From an uncultured Terriglobus sp. (GTDB taxonomy: Bacteria; Acidobacteriota; Terriglobia; Terriglobales; Acidobacteriaceae), in contig CALMRM010000183.1 of the NCBI GenBank assembly GCA_937871605.1, positions 1-20,337 on the forward strand: a stretch of 20,337 nucleotides of DNA, in the 5' to 3' direction. The position numbers and the translations under genes are program-made. Below are positions 15,482 through 20,337 of the stretch, piece after piece; the stretch's first letter is position 1; each line of letters begins with the position of its first letter. A model generated the notes under the pieces. The model was not told the origin of the DNA, ran no database searches, and saw nothing but the letters and a program-made list of their open reading frames with translations.

Positions 15482-16375
15482 ACGCCCCCACGAGCGTGAT
15501 GCGGTTTTGCTCTAAGTGCTGCTTCATCGAACTCAGAGGGCTGTCTAAATAGTTTTTAACAAGAAGGCAAGTGAATCAAAAAAATCTATACCCTTGTCTC
15601 AGCCAACAGCAATCTCTCCGCCCTGACTCGCCGTATAACGTCTAGAGCTGATCTAGGCACTTAGCCGCGGGATCGCTGACCTAACTCGGTCGTTGCTCAC
15701 AATCCTTGTTGCTTTCCAGTTTCGAGCAAATTCTGGCTAATCTGGAAAGCGGGAGTTTTGCGAGCGGTTGCAAGCCTGTCAATTTGCAACGTCTAGCCTA
15801 TCGCTTGATTGTGAAGCCGAGCTTCAACTCAAGCTTCAGCTTGGCTCCACATGGTCATGCGGCTGCACAAGGTCGCGTCTGGCGGCCGCTGCCTTGATGG
15901 TTCAGCGCCAGAATGGGTAAACGCATGCGGATTTGCAGTGGCGTTCCGCCTGCGAACATTGCACCGGCACATCGGGGTTGATGAACCGTCGAACCCAGTG
16001 TCTTCGTCAAATGAGGCTGTGCCAGCTATGGCGGAATCATTGACATCAGCCAGCGGTTTGGCAATCGACGTCCTACGCAACAGGCATTGCTTGCCGCGGG
16101 TGTGTTGCCCGAGCTGACGCAAGGCGCCGCCGCCCAAGAGCTTGACGCCCTCTTGAATGAGCTGTTGGTTCGCGCCTGCCGCCCTGGCTTCTGCGTCGGT
16201 CTGAACCGTCGCGACGACGTGGAGGGAAAACCGGCCGCGCTGCGACAGAGAAGCCGGCGCTGTTTGCTCGCTTTGCTGGCAGCCAAGTCGGCAACGGCCA
16301 GCCGCTGGTCAGGCCCGCCGTGTTGGCGCAAGACGTAGGCCGCCGCGATACATTGGGCGTCAGGGTTTCGCTGGG
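15482..16375. other. 0.9-kb stretch without a convincing gene
   Basis: The left part (to about 15850) is AT-richer than the rest of the window and holds three inverted repeats. On the right, a plus-strand frame open from 16015 to 16338 contains a helical-looking run (LPELTQGAAAQELDALLNEL) but no proper start, ribosome site or family likeness; it may be a gene remnant. Nothing else can be supported. Confidence 0.4.
15711..15846. repeat. cluster of three inverted repeats
   Basis: GCTTTCCAG/CTGGAAAGC (15711-15719 and 15742-15750), GTTGCAA/TTGCAAC (15767-15773 and 15784-15790), and AGCCGAGCT/AGCTTGGCT with one G-T pair (15815-15823 and 15838-15846). Loops are 22, 10 and 14 bases. GGGAGTTTTG follows the first. 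Confidence 0.55.
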
Positions 16376-19024
16376 TCAGCCGAGGCTGCGAGAGGCCATC
16401 TCGAAAGTGCCGCGGCTAAGACCCGGCGCGCTGCAGATGCGTTGCAACTCGGCCTGCATGCGTGCCTGCCGCTCCGAACTGTAGCGCCGCCACGCGCCGA
16501 GTGGCGTGACCATCCGCGCCGCGAGTTGGCTGTTGCGCGCATCAAGCGCCAGGATCGTGTCGGCCAGGAACGCATAGCCAGCACCGGACGCGGCGTGGAA
16601 CTGCGCACGGTTCGCCGTGAAGCTGCCCACCAGCGCGCGCACTCGGTTAGGTCCCCACCCGAAATCCGGGTGCCGCGCCAAATCCTGCACCACCGCGAAG
16701 GTTTCCGGCAGCGTGGACCCGGCCTGGATGGCGAACCACTTGTCGAGCACCAACGCGTCATGCCGCCATCGGGCATGGAACGCGGCCAGGGCTGCCTGGC
16801 GCTCGGCGGTGTTGGTTTGCGCCAGCATGCCAAGGGCTGCAAGCGTATCGGTCATGGTGCTGGCAGCCTGAAATTGCGCGTCGGCGAGCTGGACAGCCCC
16901 CGGTGCGCCGGTCGCCACCAGCAACGCAAGGCATGCGTTCTTCAGCGAGCGCCGGCCCATGGCCGCCAGGTCGATGCCGGTTTCGCCGGGCGCATGCAGC
17001 CGGCTGTAGGTTGCGTGCAACGCATCGCTGAGCGCGCCGCCAAGTTCGCGACGGGCAGCCTGGCGCACGGCGTGAACGCCATCGACGTCCACGATGGCCA
17101 TTTGGTCGCCGAGGAACGCCTCGCCGGGGAGGGCCAGGGCACAGGCGGCGAAGGCGGGGTCCGCATCGGCGGCGGCCAGAGTGGCGGCGGCGGCCTCGAT
17201 GATGCCAGGGTCGAGCGGCCCCGTGACGCCGGCCGCGACCAGGTCCAGCAGGGCACGGGTGGCGTATTGCTGCCCCGAGTCCCACCGCACGAACGGATCG
17301 GGATCGAAGGTCGCCAGGAAGCGCAGCTGCGACGGCAACAGGCCGGACAGCCTGACGGGCGCCGAGAAGCCGCGCAGCAGCGATGGCGTCGGCTGGGCGG
17401 GCAGGTGGGTGAACACGAAGTCCTGCTCGGCCTGGGTGAAGGCGAGGATGCGCGTGCCGTTCTGCCCGGCGGCTTCGCCGGCAAGCCGGGTCGGCAGCGC
17501 CGTGCCGTCCGGCGCCAACAGGCCCATGGCGAGCGGGATGCTCAGCGGCGCATGCCCCGGCAGCTTCGGCAGGCTCTGCCGCAGGGTGAGCGTGTACGTC
17601 TGGGCCGCCGGGTCGTAGCTCTCGGCCACGGCAACCTCCGGCGTGCCCGGCGTGCTGTACCACAGGCTGAAATGCGCGAGGTCCGTGCCGGAGGCGTCCT
17701 GCATGGCCGCGACGAAATCCTCAATGGTCACCGCCTGGTTGTCGTGGCGTGCGACGTAGAGGTCCATGCCGCGGCGGAACGCGGGCGCGCCGATGATCGT
17801 CTGGATCATCCGCACCAGCTCGGCGCCTTTCTGGTACACGGTGGCGGTGTAGAAGTTGTTGATCTCGATGTAGCTTTCCGGACGGACCGGGTGCGCCAGC
17901 GGCCCGGCATCCTCGCGGAACTGCCCCGCCCGCAGCCCGGCCACGTCGCCGATGCGCTTGACCGCGCGGCTGCCCTGGTCGGCGGAGAACTCCTGGTCGC
18001 GGAACACCGTCAGGCCCTCCTTGAGCGAGAGCTGGAACCAGTCGCGGCAGGTGATGCGGTTACCGGTCCAGTTGTGGAAATACTCGTGGGCGATCACGCT
18101 CTCGACGCCCTGGTAGTCGCCATCCGTCGCCGTGTCCGGCCGCGCTAGGACGTAGCGGGTGTTGAACACGTTGAGGCCCTTGTTCTCCATGGCGCCCATG
18201 TTGAAGTCCGACACGGCGGCGATGTTGAACACGTCCAGGTCGTATTCGAGGCCCCACGTCTCCTCGTCCCATGCCATGCTGCGCTTCAAGGAGCGCATCG
18301 CATGGCCGCAGCTGTCCTCGTCGCCGCGGCGCACGTAGATGCCGAGCGCCACCGGACGGCCGGAGCGGGTGGTAAAGCTGTCGGTGACCGCCACCAGGTC
18401 CCCGGCCACCACGGCGAACAGGTAGGCCGGCTTGGGATGCGGATCGAGCCAGCGCGCCCAGCGCCGCCCATCCGCCTCGCCCGCGCCATCCGGGTTGCCG
18501 TTGGACAGCAGCACCGGGCAGGCGGCGGCGTCCGCGTGCAGCGTCACGGCGTAGCGCGCCATCACGTCCGGGCGGTCGGGGAAGTAGGTGATGCGGCGAA
18601 AGCCCTCCGCCTCGCACTGGGTGAAGAAGTTGCCGCCGGAAAGGTACAGCCCGGACAGCTCCGTGTTGTCCTGCGGCGCGATGCGCACGGCGATCTCGAC
18701 CGTGAACGCGTCCGGCACGTCGGCGACCGTGAGCGCGTCGTCCGTGCGGGCGTAGCGGTTCGGTCCCAGCGGCGCACCGTCCAACGCCACGGACAGCAGC
18801 TCCAGCCGCTCGCCGTCCAGCCGCAAGGGGCCGCCCTGTCCCGCCGGGTTGCGCCGCACGCTGAGGCGGGAGGTGACCACGGTGGCCGCCGGATCGAGCG
18901 CGAAGTCGAGTTCGACCTGGTCGATCAGGTAGTCGGGCACGCGGTAATCGGCGAGGCGCACGGTGCGGGGGGCCAGCGCGGGCCCGGCGTCGCGCTGCAT
19001 GTCGGCTGGGGTCATGGGCGGCAT
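16376..19024 (-). CDS. pepN: aminopeptidase N
   Basis: 882 residues, close to E. coli PepN (870), an M1 zinc metallopeptidase that removes N-terminal residues from peptides in the cytoplasm. The exopeptidase motif GAMEN is at 277-281, the zinc site H313-E-Y-F-H317 with the third ligand E336 (HExxH-x18-E), and NNFYTATVYQKGAELVRM carries the transition-state Tyr. The N-terminal beta domain and the long helical C-terminal domain are complete. ATG 19024 has AGGA 4 bases upstream; ATG 19015 is a possible alternative. It is the last gene of the minus-strand group, 14 bases after the VOC gene. Confidence 0.97.
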   Translation of the reverse strand: MPPMTPADMQRDAGPALAPRTVRLADYRVPDYLIDQVELDFALDPAATVVTSRLSVRRNPAGQGGPLRLDGERLELLSVALDGAPLGPNRYARTDDALTVADVPDAFTVEIAVRIAPQDNTELSGLYLSGGNFFTQCEAEGFRRITYFPDRPDVMARYAVTLHADAAACPVLLSNGNPDGAGEADGRRWARWLDPHPKPAYLFAVVAGDLVAVTDSFTTRSGRPVALGIYVRRGDEDSCGHAMRSLKRSMAWDEETWGLEYDLDVFNIAAVSDFNMGAMENKGLNVFNTRYVLARPDTATDGDYQGVESVIAHEYFHNWTGNRITCRDWFQLSLKEGLTVFRDQEFSADQGSRAVKRIGDVAGLRAGQFREDAGPLAHPVRPESYIEINNFYTATVYQKGAELVRMIQTIIGAPAFRRGMDLYVARHDNQAVTIEDFVAAMQDASGTDLAHFSLWYSTPGTPEVAVAESYDPAAQTYTLTLRQSLPKLPGHAPLSIPLAMGLLAPDGTALPTRLAGEAAGQNGTRILAFTQAEQDFVFTHLPAQPTPSLLRGFSAPVRLSGLLPSQLRFLATFDPDPFVRWDSGQQYATRALLDLVAAGVTGPLDPGIIEAAAATLAAADADPAFAACALALPGEAFLGDQMAIVDVDGVHAVRQAARRELGGALSDALHATYSRLHAPGETGIDLAAMGRRSLKNACLALLVATGAPGAVQLADAQFQAASTMTDTLAALGMLAQTNTAERQAALAAFHARWRHDALVLDKWFAIQAGSTLPETFAVVQDLARHPDFGWGPNRVRALVGSFTANRAQFHAASGAGYAFLADTILALDARNSQLAARMVTPLGAWRRYSSERQARMQAELQRICSAPGLSRGTFEMASRSLG

Positions 19025-19038
19025 CCGTCCTGAATGGG

Positions 19039-19488
19039 TTAGGCGAGCCCTTTGTCGGCCAGGTCGCGCTGGGCTTTTGCGGTCTTGCGCAGGTCGAGCC
19101 TCATGCCGCGCAGCACCTGCTCCGCCTTGGTGAACTGCACGTCGCCATACTCAACCACCTCCACCCGGTTGCCCCATGGATCGAGGAAACCGAGCGATGG
19201 CCCGGGCAGCAGCTCGGCGCCGGCGGCTTCGGCGAGCGCCCGCACGGCCGAGCGGTCATCGACGGCGAGGCCGAAATGGCGCTCGCCGGACGCCGCGCGG
19301 ACCAAGCCCTGCATCAGGGCGATAAACTGGTCGCCCATGTCGATGAAAGCCGCCCCGTCCACCCTGCCGCGCAGCGTGATGGCGAAGATGCGTCCATAGA
19401 AGGCCAGCGCCGCATCCACGTCGCCGACCTCGAGCGCGATGTGGTTGAGGCCGACCAGCCTCGGCAGCGTGCCGCCGGGTGCGCTCAC
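19039..19488 (-). CDS. VOC/glyoxalase-fold protein
   Basis: 149 residues with paired beta-alpha-beta-beta-beta units. LNHIALEVGDVDAALAFYG starts the first and HFGLAVDD the second, ending in FLDPWGNRVEVVEYG. Likely metal ligands are H16, H71 and E110 (or E113). The family includes glyoxalase I, extradiol dioxygenases and fosfomycin/bleomycin resistance proteins; the reaction is unknown here. A C-terminal helix of about 35 residues (TKAEQVLRGMRLDLRKTAKA) extends past the usual fold. GTG 19488 overlaps the bcp stop as GTGA, so translation is probably coupled. The same frame is open further upstream but only as an antisense-free shadow of bcp. Confidence 0.85.
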   Translation of the reverse strand: MSAPGGTLPRLVGLNHIALEVGDVDAALAFYGRIFAITLRGRVDGAAFIDMGDQFIALMQGLVRAASGERHFGLAVDDRSAVRALAEAAGAELLPGPSLGFLDPWGNRVEVVEYGDVQFTKAEQVLRGMRLDLRKTAKAQRDLADKGLA

Positions 19489-19943
19489 AGCGCTTGGGCC
19501 GCCTGGCGCACCCGGCTCGCGTGCTCCGCCGGCTTCACCTTGCGCCACGCCTGCCGCACCACGCCGTCGCCGTCCACCAGGAAGGAGCTGCGCTCCATGC
19601 CCATATAGGTCCTGCCGTACATGCTTTTCTCGACCCACGTGCCCCAGGCTTCGGCCACCGCATGGTCCGCGTCGCTGGCCAGCGGGAAGGTCAAGCCGTG
19701 CTTGGCGGCGAACTTGTCGATGGCGCCCAGCGCGTCCGGGCTGACCCCGATCACCGTGACGCCCACGAGCCCGGGCAGCGCCGCTTCCATGCCGGCGGCC
19801 TGCATGGTGCAGCCGGGAGTGTCCGCCTTTGGGTAGAAATACAGCAGGTAGGGCTGCCCCTTGAGCGCCGCGCTGCCAACGGTGCGGCCGCCGCTGGCGG
19901 GCAGGGTGAAGTCCGGGGCCTTGTCGCCCACCGCCACGCTCAT
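19485..19943 (-). CDS. bcp: thioredoxin-dependent peroxiredoxin, Bcp/PrxQ type
   Basis: 152 residues with the peroxiredoxin fold: GDKAPDFTLPASGG, YFYPKADTPGCT with peroxidatic Cys45, IGVSPD and a closing FLVDGDGVV. Bcp reduces hydrogen peroxide and organic hydroperoxides in the cytoplasm with electrons from thioredoxin. E. coli Bcp has a resolving Cys50; here that position is Ala, and no other Cys is present, so this is a 1-Cys enzyme. ATG 19943 overlaps the glnE stop (ATGA) and its own stop overlaps the VOC start, making a tightly coupled operon. Confidence 0.93.
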   Translation of the reverse strand: MSVAVGDKAPDFTLPASGGRTVGSAALKGQPYLLYFYPKADTPGCTMQAAGMEAALPGLVGVTVIGVSPDALGAIDKFAAKHGLTFPLASDADHAVAEAWGTWVEKSMYGRTYMGMERSSFLVDGDGVVRQAWRKVKPAEHASRVRQAAQAL

Positions 19944-20337
19944 CCGACCGCTCCCACCTGCGCCTCGAACACCGACCGCACCTGCGCGGCCATCGCCTGC
20001 ATCCTGGCATGGAACGCGGCTTCGTCGCCATCGCCGGTGATGGCCAGCAACGCCTCCGGCAGCGCCTCCGGCGGACGCGGCCCGACGGTGATGCGCAGCA
20101 AGCCCTGCACGGTGCGCCACAGCCGGTCCGCCGCGACCAGCACCGCCTGGTCCGCCGTGTCCAGCGCGCCCAGCGTTCCCAGCCGGGCGATTGCCGTGCG
20201 GATCGTCTGGGCGGGCAGGGCGGCCGGGTGCAGCAGCAGCGCCGCCTGCACGATGAACTCCACCTCTACCTGGCCGCCCGGCATCAGCTTCACGTCCCAC
20301 GGCCCGTGCGGCGGCAGCTCGTGCAGGGTGCGCACCC
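19940..20337 (-). CDS. glnE: glutamine synthetase adenylyltransferase/deadenylylase, C-terminal end
   Basis: The last ~132 residues of GlnE, cut by the right edge. DVKLMPGGQVEVEFIVQ matches the DVKLRPGGLVDIEF motif of the second nucleotidyltransferase domain, and the ADRLWRTVQGLLRIT segment belongs to its C-terminal helical bundle. GlnE switches glutamine synthetase on and off by removing or adding AMP in response to PII. Its TGA overlaps the bcp start by 4 bases. The unusual Met and Gln within the motif (Arg and Leu in most) do not affect the identification. Confidence 0.9.
   Translation of the reverse strand, partial: VRTLHELPPHGPWDVKLMPGGQVEVEFIVQAALLLHPAALPAQTIRTAIARLGTLGALDTADQAVLVAADRLWRTVQGLLRITVGPRPPEALPEALLAITGDGDEAAFHARMQAMAAQVRSVFEAQVGAVG

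Noticed and set aside
15525..15560. AGGGCTGTCTAAATAG, which resembles insertion-sequence ends
   Set aside because: No inverted partner or transposase fragment found within the window.
16015..16338. Plus-strand frame with helical-looking sequence
   Set aside because: Begins after an in-frame stop without ATG or GTG in a sensible place, no ribosome site and no family likeness; noted only as a possible remnant.
16442..18148. 568-codon open frame antisense to pepN
   Set aside because: A shadow of the GC-rich pepN codons; the protein is Arg/Gly/Gln-rich with no recognisable domain.

Overview
The window looks like chromosomal DNA of a high-GC alphaproteobacterium, most plausibly in or near the Acetobacteraceae (Rhodospirillales). 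This is inferred from base composition, the thrS-infC pair, the gene mix and the protein sequences; no search was possible. There are 18 well-supported protein genes, two of them cut by the window edges. I see no rRNA, tRNA, CRISPR array or intact insertion sequence.

Bases 1-9286 are dense, ordinary core and accessory metabolism: the end of an extended-SDR epimerase, a convergent ABHD10-like serine hydrolase, a GT4 glycosyltransferase, thrS and infC, a convergent PHB-depolymerase-like esterase, a divergent molybdopterin sulfite-oxidase-like enzyme, a small exported DUF4864 protein, a fosmidomycin-resistance-type MFS exporter, and a Cys-rich DUF2237 protein overlapping the exporter's stop. infC probably starts at a non-canonical ATA codon upstream of its first ATG, and thrS ends inside a strong terminator-like hairpin.

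Bases 9287-16375 are looser. An HU protein with a long Lys/Ala/Pro tail sits between two stretches without a gene (about 0.3 and 0.9 kb). Next comes a two-gene unit, a FIST-domain ligand-sensing protein and a histidine-kinase-like protein that has lost its phospho-acceptor His and the main ATP-binding residues. A perfect-length stem-loop separates it from a convergent membrane fatty-acid desaturase. Beyond that, an AT-richer stretch of about 1.6 kb holds one or two small unrecognised genes and a cluster of inverted repeats. This is the accessory part of the window, and the FIST plus pseudokinase pair is the best candidate for an undescribed system.

Bases 16376-20337 return to tightly packed core genes on the minus strand, read glnE (3' end), bcp, a VOC/glyoxalase protein, then pepN. 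The first two junctions overlap by 4 bases and the last gap is 14 bases, so they are probably one operon.
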